Shown here: positions 25,932 to 35,025 of the stretch, piece after piece
Layout: every line of letters begins with the position of its first letter
Numbering within the stretch: position 1 is the stretch's first letter
Assembly: GCA_937901525.1 (NCBI GenBank)
Contig: CALDHX010000015.1
Coordinates: 1 to 64,000 of the forward strand
Origin: an uncultured Bacteroidales bacterium
Lineage (GTDB): Bacteria > Bacteroidota > Bacteroidia > Bacteroidales > P3
DNA: 64,000 nucleotides
Direction of reading: 5' to 3'
Position numbers and translations under genes: made by a program
The notes under the pieces: generated by a model
Database searches by the model: none
Told to the model about the DNA's origin: nothing
What the model saw: the letters and a program-made list of their open reading frames with translations, nothing else

Positions 25932-28052
25932 ATGGATACTATCACTATAAAGACTGTTGTAGGTAAAAAAGATTTTAAAAAGTTTATAGATTTTCCTTAT
26001 ACGCTTTTCAAAGATGATAAGAAATGGGTTCCCTCGTTGGTAATGGATGAGAAAACTACCTTTGACAAAAAGAAAAATCCTGCTTTGGAGTTTTGTGATT
26101 TTAAAATCTTTTTAGCATATAAAGGGTCTGAAGTAGTAGGTAGGGTTGTAGGAATGATAAACCATAAATCGAATGAGATTTGGAAAGAAAAAAGAATTAG
26201 ATTTGGTTGGTTAGATTTTATAAATGAAGATATAGTTTGTCAAAAGCTTTTAGAGGCAGTTGAAAATTGGGGTAGGAGTGAGGGAATGACAGAAATTGTA
26301 GGCCCAATGGGCTTTACTGATATGGATAAGGAAGGAATGCTTGTTGAAGGCTTTGAAGAGGATTGTACAATGGCTACTTATTATAATCCTTCTTATTATC
26401 CGCAAATCGTAGAGAGGCTTTCCTATAAAAAAGAAGTGGATTGGATTCAATATAGAATAAAAGCGAATCAAGAAATTCCTGAAAAGATTTTAAGAATTAA
26501 TGAAGTAATAAAAGAAAGATATAATCTTAAAATAGTAGATGGGTTATCTGCAAAACAAATAGCAAAGAGATATGGTCATAAATTATTTGATACATTAAAT
26601 GAAGCTTTCTCTCATCTTTTTGGATATGTGCCTTTGAATGAAAAGCAAGTGCAATTTTATATTGATATGTACTTTCCTTTTTTGAATAAAAAGCTTTTAT
26701 GTTTGATTGTTGATGAAAATGATGAAATAGCAGCCTTTGGTGTTTCTATGCCTTCGCTTACAGAAGCTCTTCGTAAGAGTAAAGGAAAATTATTCCCATT
26801 TGGGTGGTATCATCTTTTAAAAGCTATAAATAATTTTGATAATATAGATTTGTATTTTAATGGTGTTCATCCTAAATGGCAAAATAAGGGTATTCATTCC
26901 ATATATTATGCTCAAATGAATAAGCAATATATTTCCTTAGGTTCAAAAACAGCGATTGCGAATCCACAATTAGAAACTAATCTTGCAGCTCGCATTTGGG
27001 AAAAATATGAGGATTCCAATATTGTTATGAGAAGAAGGGCATATATTAAAGAAATTTCTGAGGATAATCGTGAAAAAGTTTTGGTAACTGGTGCAAGTGG
27101 ATTTATAGGTAGTACTTTAATTGATAAATTGCTTGAAGATGGAAAATATAATGTGTATGCAGGGATTAGAAGTACATCAAGTAAAAAATATTTGCAAGAT
27201 ACAAGAATAAATTTCATTGATTTAGCATTTTCTGATTCTGAAAAATTAAAAAAACAATTAAAAGAATATAATTTTAAATGTGTATTTCATTTAGCAGGTC
27301 TTACAAAAGCAAAGAGAAAAGAAGATTTTGAAAGAGTGAATTATGAATTTACTAAGAATTTAGTTGATGCTATTGATGTAAATGTAACAAAATTGATTTT
27401 CTTGTCTTCGTTTGCAGCTCACGGACCAGGAGATGAAAAAACTTTTGCAAAGGCTAAGGTGAGTGATATTAATAATCCGAATACTGCATACGGGTTTTCA
27501 AAACTTAAAGCCGAAGAATATATTAACTCAAACTTTAAAGGAAAATACGTTATTTTGAGACCAACTGGTGTTTATGGTCCACGTGAAACAGATTACTTTG
27601 TTTTTTTCCAAACTATTAATAATCACTTAGAACCATACTTAGGATTTGTTCCACAACACTTGACTTTTGTATATTCAAAAGACCTTGTAGAGGTATGTAT
27701 TAAAGCTTTTGAGAGTGATGTTTCAGAAAAAACTTATTTTGTTAGCGATGGAAATATGTATTTGGATTCAGAGTATGCAAGAATCTCAAAAGGAGTTTTG
27801 AAAAAGTGGACAATAAAAATAAAATTTCCGCTTTGCATTGTTAAATTCATTTCTTCGTTTTTAAATTCATTTGGCAATATGATTGGAAAACAGTTTACGC
27901 TTAATAAAGATAAGTATTCTATTCTTTCTGCTCGTAATTGGGATTGTGATATAGAAGATTTAAAAAAGGATTTGAATTATACACCTAAATATGATTTAGA
28001 AAGAGGAGTAGAAGAAACAATAAAATGGTATAAAAACGAAAAATGGCTATAA
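25932..28052 (+). CDS. GNAT-acyltransferase/SDR-reductase fusion, candidate ceramide synthase plus ceramide reductase
   Basis: 706 residues in two parts. Residues 1 to about 375 look like a GNAT-type acyltransferase of the sort found beside bacterial SPT genes (KVVGRVVG-like core, here GSEVVGRVVGMINHKSNE, and YFNGVHPKWQNKGIHSIYY). Residues 380-706 are an extended short-chain dehydrogenase: the nucleotide motif TGASGFIG from Thr386 and the catalytic YxxxK at Tyr520/Lys524. Bacterial ceramide synthesis uses SPT, a GNAT-like ceramide synthase (bCerS) and an SDR reductase (CerR), so this single chain could supply both later steps. That role is inferred; the fused architecture is directly visible. 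It starts seven bases after the SPT gene. Confidence 0.7.
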   Translation: MDTITIKTVVGKKDFKKFIDFPYTLFKDDKKWVPSLVMDEKTTFDKKKNPALEFCDFKIFLAYKGSEVVGRVVGMINHKSNEIWKEKRIRFGWLDFINEDIVCQKLLEAVENWGRSEGMTEIVGPMGFTDMDKEGMLVEGFEEDCTMATYYNPSYYPQIVERLSYKKEVDWIQYRIKANQEIPEKILRINEVIKERYNLKIVDGLSAKQIAKRYGHKLFDTLNEAFSHLFGYVPLNEKQVQFYIDMYFPFLNKKLLCLIVDENDEIAAFGVSMPSLTEALRKSKGKLFPFGWYHLLKAINNFDNIDLYFNGVHPKWQNKGIHSIYYAQMNKQYISLGSKTAIANPQLETNLAARIWEKYEDSNIVMRRRAYIKEISEDNREKVLVTGASGFIGSTLIDKLLEDGKYNVYAGIRSTSSKKYLQDTRINFIDLAFSDSEKLKKQLKEYNFKCVFHLAGLTKAKRKEDFERVNYEFTKNLVDAIDVNVTKLIFLSSFAAHGPGDEKTFAKAKVSDINNPNTAYGFSKLKAEEYINSNFKGKYVILRPTGVYGPRETDYFVFFQTINNHLEPYLGFVPQHLTFVYSKDLVEVCIKAFESDVSEKTYFVSDGNMYLDSEYARISKGVLKKWTIKIKFPLCIVKFISSFLNSFGNMIGKQFTLNKDKYSILSARNWDCDIEDLKKDLNYTPKYDLERGVEETIKWYKNEKWL

Positions 28053-28053
28053 T

Positions 28054-28497
28054 ATGAGATTAAAATGTTTTAGTGCATTATTGATTCTTTTGTCTTTCTT
28101 TTTGTTTTCTTGTAGTGAAAAACCAGAGGAAAATAGTCAAAAATTAGTTAAGCAAATTGATACACGATATTTTATTGAGAATATTGCGAAAATAAATACA
28201 GATTCTTTAACCTATATTGGCGATAAACCGGCAATAGTAGATTTTTACGCCTCTTGGTGTGGTCCTTGTAAGATGTTATCTCCTATAATGGAGAAATTGT
28301 CAGAAAAATATGAGGATAAGGTTTATTTTTACAAAATAGATGTAGATAAATCAAAAGACTTAGCAAATACATTAAATATTAGGGCGATTCCTACTTTGAT
28401 ATTCTTCAAGGATTCTTCGTCCTCTATTATTATTATGGAGGGATTTATGTCCGAAACAGAATTAGAACATCACATAAGTAGTTATTTATTGAAATAA
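28054..28497 (+). CDS. Lipoprotein thioredoxin
   Basis: 147 residues. The N-terminal signal ends in a lipobox (LFSCSEKP), so Cys20 is the likely lipidated residue. A thioredoxin fold follows with the active site WCGPCK in DFYASWCGPCKMLSPIMEKL and the cis-Pro segment RAIPTLIFF. It would act as a membrane-tethered disulfide reductase or oxidase in the periplasm. It begins one base after the ceramide-fusion stop, so it is probably co-transcribed, although no functional link is obvious. Confidence 0.88.
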   Translation: MRLKCFSALLILLSFFLFSCSEKPEENSQKLVKQIDTRYFIENIAKINTDSLTYIGDKPAIVDFYASWCGPCKMLSPIMEKLSEKYEDKVYFYKIDVDKSKDLANTLNIRAIPTLIFFKDSSSSIIIMEGFMSETELEHHISSYLLK

Positions 28498-28503
28498 AAG
28501 TAT

Positions 28504-28511
28504 TATTTTTG
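28504..28511 (+). promoter_or_regulatory. -7 element TATTTTTG of recA
   Basis: TAnnTTTG match, 26 bases before the recA ATG and just after the thioredoxin stop. No LexA-like box is evident around it. Confidence 0.65.
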
Positions 28512-28537
28512 TACACTTATTAAAAAGAAAATAGTTT

Positions 28538-29560
28538 ATGGCAAAGCAACAAGATATATCAGCTGAGAAATTAGAAAAATTAAAAGTACTTCAAGCAGCA
28601 GTTTCAAAGATTGAGAAGAATTATGGTAAAGGATCCATAATGAAATTAGGAGATAAAGCCGTAGAAGATATAGAAACAATACCTACGGGCTCTATTTCAT
28701 TAGATTCAGCCTTAGGAGTTGGGGGATTTCCAAAAGGAAGAATAATAGAAATCTATGGACCAGAATCCTCAGGTAAGACAACATTAGCAATACACGCAAT
28801 AGCAGAAAGTCAAAAGCAAGGAGGACTTGCAGCATTTATAGATGCAGAACACGCTTTTGATAGTTCTTATGCAAAGAAATTAGGAGTAGATGTAGATAAT
28901 CTTTATATTTCTCAACCAGATAATGGAGAGCAAGCATTAGAAATAGCAGAAAATTTAATTAGTTCAGGAGCAGTAGATGTAATTGTTATAGACTCTGTTG
29001 CTGCTCTTACACCTAAAAGCGAAATAGACGGAGAAATGGGCGATAGTAAAATGGGATTGCACGCTCGTTTAATGAGTCAAGCTCTTAGAAAGATGACTGC
29101 AACAATTAGTAAAACGAAATGTTGTTGTATTTTCATTAATCAATTAAGAGATAAAATAGGAGTGATGTTTGGTTCCCCAGAAACTACAACAGGAGGAAAC
29201 GCTTTAAAATTTTATTCTTCAATAAGAATTGATATAAGAAGAATACAAGCAATTAAAGATGGAGAAACTAATATTGGAAATAGAGTTAGAGTAAAAATAG
29301 TGAAGAATAAAGTTGCTCCACCTTTCCGTCAAGTTGAATTTGATTTGTTATTTGGTCAAGGAATAAGCAAAATAGGAGAGATTATAGACATTGGAGTTGA
29401 AGCAGAAGTATTAAAGAAAAGTGGTTCTTGGTTTAGCTACGGAGAAACAAAACTTGGACAAGGTAGAGAAGCAGTTAAACAACTTTTATTGGACAATCCA
29501 GAATTGCAAGAAGAGATTGAAACAAAGATTCGCCAATATCTAAAAGATAAAACAGAATAA
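28538..29560 (+). CDS. recA: Recombinase RecA
   Basis: 340 residues, standard length. RecA forms ATP-dependent filaments on single-stranded DNA for recombination and SOS induction. Walker A GPESSGKTT lies near residue 73, Walker B in VIVIDSVAAL, the L1 loop in GEMGDSKMGLHARLMSQ, and the L2 region in NQLRDKIGVMFGSPETTTGG. The conserved N-terminal YGKGSIMKLGD is also present. It stands before nadE with a 21-base gap. Confidence 0.98.
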   Translation: MAKQQDISAEKLEKLKVLQAAVSKIEKNYGKGSIMKLGDKAVEDIETIPTGSISLDSALGVGGFPKGRIIEIYGPESSGKTTLAIHAIAESQKQGGLAAFIDAEHAFDSSYAKKLGVDVDNLYISQPDNGEQALEIAENLISSGAVDVIVIDSVAALTPKSEIDGEMGDSKMGLHARLMSQALRKMTATISKTKCCCIFINQLRDKIGVMFGSPETTTGGNALKFYSSIRIDIRRIQAIKDGETNIGNRVRVKIVKNKVAPPFRQVEFDLLFGQGISKIGEIIDIGVEAEVLKKSGSWFSYGETKLGQGREAVKQLLLDNPELQEEIETKIRQYLKDKTE

Positions 29561-29581
29561 AAAACTCTCAAACTCTTTAAG

Positions 29582-31117
29582 ATGAAAGTAACAATTTCGC
29601 AAATAAATCCGAAAACTTTAGATTTTGAATATAATTTTAATCTAATTCAGGAAAAAATCAAAGAATCAGATGTAGATTCCTTGGTAATTTTTCCTGAATT
29701 ATCATTAAGTGGCTCTCCGCTTTACGATTCTATATCATATAATGACACACATAAAAAAAGCATTCAATATGCTGATAAATTATCAGAACTAAAAAGAGAC
29801 TTTATTTTTGGACTTCCAATCAATCAAAACGGAGAAATTCTAAATGCACTTGCTTTTATAGAAAACGGAGAATTAAAAGCAATATCCACAAAAAAGAATT
29901 TAAATAGATTTGACAAAGGATTTTCCTTAGGAGAAGGCTTTTGCACAATAGAATACAAAAAACAAACAATAGCATTTGGCTTTTTAGAAGATTTAGACGA
30001 ATATTTAAAAAAGCAAGACAAAGCAGATTTGATTCTTTGTAGCTCAAACATACTTTTTACTCCTGAAACGCAAAAAGAACTTTTAACTTCGCTTCAACCA
30101 AAGATAAGAAAAGCAAAAACACCAATTGTATTAGTAAATAGATGTGGTGCAGAAGCAAGCTATATCTTCAATGGAAGTAGTTTCTTTATGCTTTCAAATG
30201 GAGATTTGTCAAAAGAATTACCTTTATTTGAAGAATCCTTATTGCAAATTGACACACAAAAAACAGAAAAATATACACAATCGCCTCTTTGTAGAATAGA
30301 AAAAATGTATCATGCGGCAGTTCTTGGAATAAAAGACTACTTCCGCAAAAACAATATAAAGAAAGCCTTATTAGGACTATCAGGAGGAATAGATTCTGCT
30401 TTGGTTGTAGTGCTTGCAGTAGAAGCCTTAGGAAAAGAAAACGTTATAGGAGTACTCTTACCAAGTGAATACTCCACCTCTCACAGCATAACAGATGCAA
30501 AAGCGAGTGCAGAAAACTTAGGAATAGAATATTACACAATACCAATCAAAGAAACATTTACCTCAGCTTTAACAGCCCTTTCCCCAATCTTTGAAGGAAA
30601 AGAGCCAAATGTAGCAGAAGAAAATCTACAATCAAGAATTAGAGGTATGATTCTAATGGGAATAGCCAATAAAATAGGAGCAGCCCTTTTGAATACCACA
30701 AATAAAAGCGAACTTTCCGTAGGATATGGCACCCTTTATGGCGATACAAATGGAGCAATAGGGGCATTAGGCGATATTTTCAAAACAGATGTTTGGGAAA
30801 TGTCTCGTTGGATAAATAGAAAGGAAGAAATAATTCCTCAAAACTCTATAATAAAAGCACCATCGGCCGAATTACGACCAGATCAAAAAGACACAGATTC
30901 ATTACCTGATTATGATATTTTAGATAAAGTACTTTTCTTGCATTTAGAACAAAGACTAAGCAGAGAGGAAATAATAAATCAAGGTTTTGAATCAAACACA
31001 GTAGATAAAATATTAAGATTAGTAAAAATAAATGAGTGGAAGCGCCATCAAGTAGCCCCACTATTAAGAATGTCAAATAGTGCATTAGGAATAGAAAGAA
31101 TAATGCCAATATCATAA
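29582..31117 (+). CDS. nadE: NAD+ synthetase with nitrilase domain lacking the catalytic Cys
   Basis: 511 residues, shorter than the usual 540-680 for glutamine-dependent NadE. The synthetase half is intact: PP-loop GLSGGIDSALVVVLAVEAL, the NLQSRIRG block, TTNKSELSVGYGTLYGD, and ELRPDQKDTDSLPDYDILD. The N-terminal glutaminase (nitrilase) domain keeps the Glu in FPELSLSG and a Lys in TKKNL, but the ICEDxW motif reads GFLEDLDEY, with Leu135 where the nucleophile Cys should be. A Cys in LILCSSN is at a different place. I infer an enzyme that may need free ammonia or a separate glutaminase. It adenylates and amidates nicotinate adenine dinucleotide. Confidence 0.88.
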   Translation: MKVTISQINPKTLDFEYNFNLIQEKIKESDVDSLVIFPELSLSGSPLYDSISYNDTHKKSIQYADKLSELKRDFIFGLPINQNGEILNALAFIENGELKAISTKKNLNRFDKGFSLGEGFCTIEYKKQTIAFGFLEDLDEYLKKQDKADLILCSSNILFTPETQKELLTSLQPKIRKAKTPIVLVNRCGAEASYIFNGSSFFMLSNGDLSKELPLFEESLLQIDTQKTEKYTQSPLCRIEKMYHAAVLGIKDYFRKNNIKKALLGLSGGIDSALVVVLAVEALGKENVIGVLLPSEYSTSHSITDAKASAENLGIEYYTIPIKETFTSALTALSPIFEGKEPNVAEENLQSRIRGMILMGIANKIGAALLNTTNKSELSVGYGTLYGDTNGAIGALGDIFKTDVWEMSRWINRKEEIIPQNSIIKAPSAELRPDQKDTDSLPDYDILDKVLFLHLEQRLSREEIINQGFESNTVDKILRLVKINEWKRHQVAPLLRMSNSALGIERIMPIS

Positions 31118-31127
31118 TATAAAGAAT

Positions 31128-33032
31128 ATGAGCGACCAAATCAAACACGAATGCGGAATAGCAATGTTAAGATTGCTAAAACCATTAGAATATTACCAAG
31201 AAAAGTATGGAAACACTTGGGCATTAAACAGAATGTATCTCCTTATGGAGAAACAACACAATAGAGGACAAGATGGAGCAGGTCTTGCAAACATTAAGTT
31301 TGACACAAAGCCAGGAGAACAATATATAAACATAACAAAATCCAATACCTCTACACCTATACAAGATATATTTGCAGAAGCGTTTAAGGATATGAAGAAT
31401 CTTAAACTTTCTCACCCAGAAGAGGCAAAGGATATAAATTGGCTAAAAAATAATGCAAGGTTTACAGGCGAACTTTTCTTAGGACATTTGCGCTATGGAA
31501 CGTTTGGAAAAGACGAAATAGACAATCTTCACCCTTTCCTAAGAGAAAACAACTGGAAAACACGTAATCTTGTTCTTGCAGGCAACTTTAATTTGACTAA
31601 TATTGATGAAATGTTAGACAAACTCATAAGTTTAGGACAACACCCCGTAAAAGTAGCCGACACAGCCATAGTATTAGAGAAAATAGGTAAGTTTTTAGAC
31701 AGAGAAGTAGAAAGAATATTCCGAAAATACAAAGATGAAAGAGTTCTTTCTAACGTAGAAATCACAGAAAGAATAGCAGAAGAATTGGATATAAAAACAA
31801 TTCTTACCTCTTCTGCAAAGAAATGGGACGGCGGATACGTAATGGCAGGAATGATGGGACACGGAGACGCTTTTGTTTTAAGAGATGAAAACGGAATAAG
31901 ACCATGTTTCTATTATATAGATGAGGAAATAGCCGTTGTAGCCTCAGAACGCCCTGTGATAATGACGACTTTCAACAAACCTCTCACAGCAATAAAAGAA
32001 TTACCAGCAGGACACGCAATCATAATCAAAAGAAATGGCGAAATAAGCATAGAATGCTGCAAAGAACCAACAAAAGCACCAAAACAATGCTCTTTTGAAC
32101 GCATTTATTTCTCACGAGGAACCGATGCAGACATCTATAAAGAAAGAAAAATGCTTGGAAGACTAATCCTACCAAAAGTATTAAAAGCAATAAACAACGA
32201 CATAAAGAATACAGTCATTTCTTACATACCAAATACAGCCTCAGTAGCCTTTCAAGGTATGGCAGAAGCCTTTGCAGAGCACGCCGACAAACTACGAATA
32301 GAAGAAATACTTGCAAATAAAGAAAACTTAACAGAAGAAAAGTTAAAAGAAATCTTCTCAACCAAGACAAGAAGAGAATACATAGCAGTAAAAGACGTAA
32401 AACTACGTACATTTATCACACGCGATAGCGAAAGAGATGATATGGTAGCACATGTTTACGATGTAACTTACGGACAAGTCAAAGAATATGTAGATAATCT
32501 TGTAGTAATTGACGATAGCATTGTAAGAGGAACAACACTTAAACAATCAATTCTAAGAATCCTTGATCGTTTAGGGCCAAAGAAAATAGTTGTTGCTTCA
32601 TCTGCACCACAAATTCGTTACCCTGACTGCTACGGAATCGATATGTCAAGACTAAATGAGTTTATTGCCTTCAACGCAACCATAGAGTTGTTGAAAGAAA
32701 CCAATCAAGCACATATCATAGAAGAGGTTTATCGCAAGTGTAAAGCACAAGAAAACCTTCCAAAAGAAGAAATCGTAAACTATGTTAAAGAAATCTACGC
32801 TCCATTTACCGATGATCAAATCACAGCAAAGATTACGCAAATGCTAACTCCTGCTGATGCAAATGCAGAAGTAGAAATAATTTTCAATACCATAGAATCG
32901 CTTCACGAAGCCTGCCCAAATAACACAGGCGATTGGTACTTTACGGGCGATTATCCAACAGCTGGCGGAAATAAAGTAGTAAATAAAGCCTTTATTAACT
33001 ACTACGAAGGAAACAATAAAAGAGCTTATTAA
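31128..33032 (+). CDS. PurF-like amidophosphoribosyltransferase, long Bacteroidota type
   Basis: 634 residues against about 470-500 for canonical PurF. The N-terminal class II glutaminase begins HECGIAML with the probable nucleophile Cys9, implying removal of eight residues, then MEKQHNRGQDGAGLA. The PRPP loop is VVIDDSIVRGTTLKQSI. Insertions in the middle (around residues 340-430) and a C-terminal extension make it the longer form seen in Bacteroidota. It would make phosphoribosylamine for purines, or be a regulatory paralogue if a shorter purF exists elsewhere. It follows nadE after ten bases and ends at a strong terminator. Confidence 0.85.
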   Translation: MSDQIKHECGIAMLRLLKPLEYYQEKYGNTWALNRMYLLMEKQHNRGQDGAGLANIKFDTKPGEQYINITKSNTSTPIQDIFAEAFKDMKNLKLSHPEEAKDINWLKNNARFTGELFLGHLRYGTFGKDEIDNLHPFLRENNWKTRNLVLAGNFNLTNIDEMLDKLISLGQHPVKVADTAIVLEKIGKFLDREVERIFRKYKDERVLSNVEITERIAEELDIKTILTSSAKKWDGGYVMAGMMGHGDAFVLRDENGIRPCFYYIDEEIAVVASERPVIMTTFNKPLTAIKELPAGHAIIIKRNGEISIECCKEPTKAPKQCSFERIYFSRGTDADIYKERKMLGRLILPKVLKAINNDIKNTVISYIPNTASVAFQGMAEAFAEHADKLRIEEILANKENLTEEKLKEIFSTKTRREYIAVKDVKLRTFITRDSERDDMVAHVYDVTYGQVKEYVDNLVVIDDSIVRGTTLKQSILRILDRLGPKKIVVASSAPQIRYPDCYGIDMSRLNEFIAFNATIELLKETNQAHIIEEVYRKCKAQENLPKEEIVNYVKEIYAPFTDDQITAKITQMLTPADANAEVEIIFNTIESLHEACPNNTGDWYFTGDYPTAGGNKVVNKAFINYYEGNNKRAY

Positions 33033-33036
33033 AATA

Positions 33037-33072
33037 AAAGAGCGAAATCAAAACCGATTTCGCTCTTTCTTT
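33037..33072. terminator. Bidirectional terminator
   Basis: AAAGAGCGAAATC (33037-33049) pairs perfectly with GATTTCGCTCTTT (33056-33068) around a six-base loop, with flanking T and A runs. It serves the PurF-like gene on one strand and the ATPase gene on the other. Confidence 0.9.
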
Positions 33073-33082
33073 TCTTCATTTC

Positions 33083-34405
33083 TTATTTTAAATCATTTAG
33101 CGAAAGTAATCTTTGATTTATGGTGTAATCTCCATATTTGCCTGTTGCACGAATAAAAGTTTTTACTTTTTCGTTTAGTAAATTTGCATTAAAATTGTCC
33201 TTATTTCGTTTGATTTCAAAGAAAACAACTTCATTATTTAGTTCATTTTCAGCTACAATATCAATTTCGTTTTCTCCTTTACGATCCCACCAACTGCCAA
33301 TGCGAGTATATTCTTTGCTTTCAATAAGCATACGCTTAAAATAGCGTTCTAACATTAACCCTGAAAAAGTTTCGTAATCTCTATTTATGATTGCTTTAAG
33401 GCTATCATAGTTTTCTATTTCTAACATATAGTTATATTTATGTATAAAGCGAAACCAAAAAGTGAAAAAGTTATCTTCTATTGTGTAACGAACGTTTTTT
33501 GTAGATGTTTTTTCAAAAATAGGTTGTTTTTTAGTGATTACTTCATATTCTTTCTCTAATTTTGTTAGGTATCCGCCTATTTCTTTTCCTATAACGTGTT
33601 CTATTTCTGAGCGAGAGGTCTTTCCACTTGCAATTGCAGAGAGTATAGAAAAGTATATACCATAATCTTTTCCAAACTCTTCTATAAGAATTGCTTTTCC
33701 TTCGCCTAAAAATGTTGAATCTGACTTTACAATCTGATTTATCATCTCTGCTTTGCTTGTTGCACCAGCATTGATTAACAATTGCACATATTTAGCAACG
33801 CCTCCTGTGAAAGAATACAATGCCAACAAGTCTTCAGCAGTATAATTAGGGTTATACTCTGATAATATTTGCTTTAAAACAGAGGTTGTGAAGGGTTTAA
33901 CAGACATAAATCGTGTTTGGCGATTATATAAAGGCTCTTTTTTATCTTTAAATATCTTTGTCATCATAGAAAATATTGAACCACAAACAATAAGATTGAT
34001 GCGAGCTTTCGTATGATACATATCCCAAATACGTTGCATATCGCTATAAACAGATTTGTTTACTTTGAAAAATTCTTGAAACTCATCAATAAACAAAGTT
34101 ATAGGACGTTCAACAGATAACTTCATTAAATATTCAAAAATTTCAGAAAAATGCTCAACCTTACCTATCATAGGAATGTTAAGTTTACTTTCTATTTCTG
34201 TCAAATAGTCATTGCATAAATCATTTTCAGTTTTCCGTGCTACAAAGAAGTATAAAATAGTTTCTTCTTTATAAGCCTCCCAAACAAGAGATGTTTTTCC
34301 TATACGACGTCTTCCTGTTACAACAGTAAATTGTGCATTGGTTTTAGATAAATGAAGAATCTCTTTAAGATTAGCGATTTCCTCTGTTCTATTTACAAAC
34401 TTCAT
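33083..34405 (-). CDS. AAA-family ATPase with C-terminal nuclease-like DUF234 domain
   Basis: About 440 residues from the ATG at 34405. Walker A is VTGRRRIGKTSL, Walker B LFIDEFQEF, followed by a sensor-like LIVCGS and a winged-helix region. The C-terminal part shows EIDIVAEN and VVFFEIKRNK, a PD-(D/E)XK-like arrangement characteristic of DUF234. The family is spread by horizontal transfer and has no firm role. An upstream ATG (34435) lies inside an 11-bp inverted repeat and before the MKFVNRTEEI start seen in related proteins, so I prefer 34405. Confidence 0.82.
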   Translation of the reverse strand: MKFVNRTEEIANLKEILHLSKTNAQFTVVTGRRRIGKTSLVWEAYKEETILYFFVARKTENDLCNDYLTEIESKLNIPMIGKVEHFSEIFEYLMKLSVERPITLFIDEFQEFFKVNKSVYSDMQRIWDMYHTKARINLIVCGSIFSMMTKIFKDKKEPLYNRQTRFMSVKPFTTSVLKQILSEYNPNYTAEDLLALYSFTGGVAKYVQLLINAGATSKAEMINQIVKSDSTFLGEGKAILIEEFGKDYGIYFSILSAIASGKTSRSEIEHVIGKEIGGYLTKLEKEYEVITKKQPIFEKTSTKNVRYTIEDNFFTFWFRFIHKYNYMLEIENYDSLKAIINRDYETFSGLMLERYFKRMLIESKEYTRIGSWWDRKGENEIDIVAENELNNEVVFFEIKRNKDNFNANLLNEKVKTFIRATGKYGDYTINQRLLSLNDLK

Positions 34406-34419
34406 AATAATATCTTTTA

Positions 34420-34459
34420 GTTGCGAAACATCCATTTCCGAAACAGCGGTTTCGCAACT
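34420..34459. repeat. Inverted repeat in the ATPase leader
   Basis: AGTTGCGAAAC (34420-34430) and GTTTCGCAACT (34449-34459) are perfect complements, and a second pair CGAAAC/GTTTCG (34439-34444, 34449-34454) competes for the same arm. The feature begins one base after the -7 element and covers the alternative ATG at 34435; it could be an operator or an mRNA hairpin. Confidence 0.75.
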
Positions 34460-34460
34460 G

Positions 34461-34468
34461 CAAAATTA
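34461..34468 (-). promoter_or_regulatory. -7 element TAATTTTG of the AAA-DUF234-like ATPase
   Basis: TAnnTTTG match on the minus strand immediately before the inverted repeat, placing that repeat at the very start of the transcript. Confidence 0.6.
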
Positions 34469-34497
34469 GCAAATTTTCTTAATATCAAAAATTTTCG

Positions 34498-34505
34498 TAT
34501 ATTTG
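34498..34505 (+). promoter_or_regulatory. -7 element TATATTTG of the DUF6078-like gene
   Basis: TAnnTTTG match, 28 bases before the ATG at 34534; divergent from the ATPase promoter. Confidence 0.6.
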
Positions 34506-34533
34506 AAAATCAAATTTTTAATCATTAATTGTT

Positions 34534-34962
34534 ATGGGGAAAGCGGATATTGATTTAGAGAAAAAGCCTTTTGGTTTCATAGTTTGTTACAATGAGGATT
34601 GTAGTCTTAAAGAGAATTGTTTAAGACGCGAGGTTGCTGAATTGAATCAAGAAGAGGACGATGTTTTGAAGGTTGTTAATTCGGCTAAATTCAGCGGAGA
34701 GAATTGTAAATTCTACCTTGAAAACAAGAAAGTCTTAATGGCTTACGGAATGAAGAAATCTTTTGACAAGGTTTTGGCGAAAGATATTGCTGAAATAAGG
34801 AAAACTTTGAATGCTTACTTTGGTCATGGATCCTATTATGTAAGAAGGAATGGCGAAAAAGCAATAAATCCTACCGAACAAGCCTATATTGCAAGTGTAT
34901 TTGCGAAATATGGCTACGAAATCACGTTTGATAGACTTGTAGAAGAAGCTTTGTGGGAATAA
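34534..34962 (+). CDS. Small cytoplasmic protein, DUF6078-like
   Basis: 142 residues without a signal peptide. A cluster of Cys at the N-terminus (IVCYNEDCSLKENCLRRE) and a later Cys (ENCKFYL) could bind a metal; the C-terminal half is helical (YIASVFAKYGYEITFDRLVEEALWE). It resembles Bacteroidota DUF6078 proteins as I recall them; no function is known. It stands alone between its own promoter and two terminator hairpins. Confidence 0.65.
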   Translation: MGKADIDLEKKPFGFIVCYNEDCSLKENCLRREVAELNQEEDDVLKVVNSAKFSGENCKFYLENKKVLMAYGMKKSFDKVLAKDIAEIRKTLNAYFGHGSYYVRRNGEKAINPTEQAYIASVFAKYGYEITFDRLVEEALWE

Positions 34963-34978
34963 TTCTTTGAAAAAAATT

Positions 34979-35025
34979 AGTCCAACGCGTTTGGACTACT
35001 CGTCCAACAGCGTTGGATTCTTTTT
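34979..35025 (+). terminator. Double hairpin terminator
   Basis: AGTCCAA/TTGGACT (34979-34997) is followed by TCCAAC/GTTGGA (35003-35017) and a T run. The two stems share the TCCAACnnCG-like core and look like a duplicated terminator. Confidence 0.75.

Noticed and set aside
28500..28537. LexA box before recA
   Set aside because: I looked for a symmetric SOS box and found only the -7 element.
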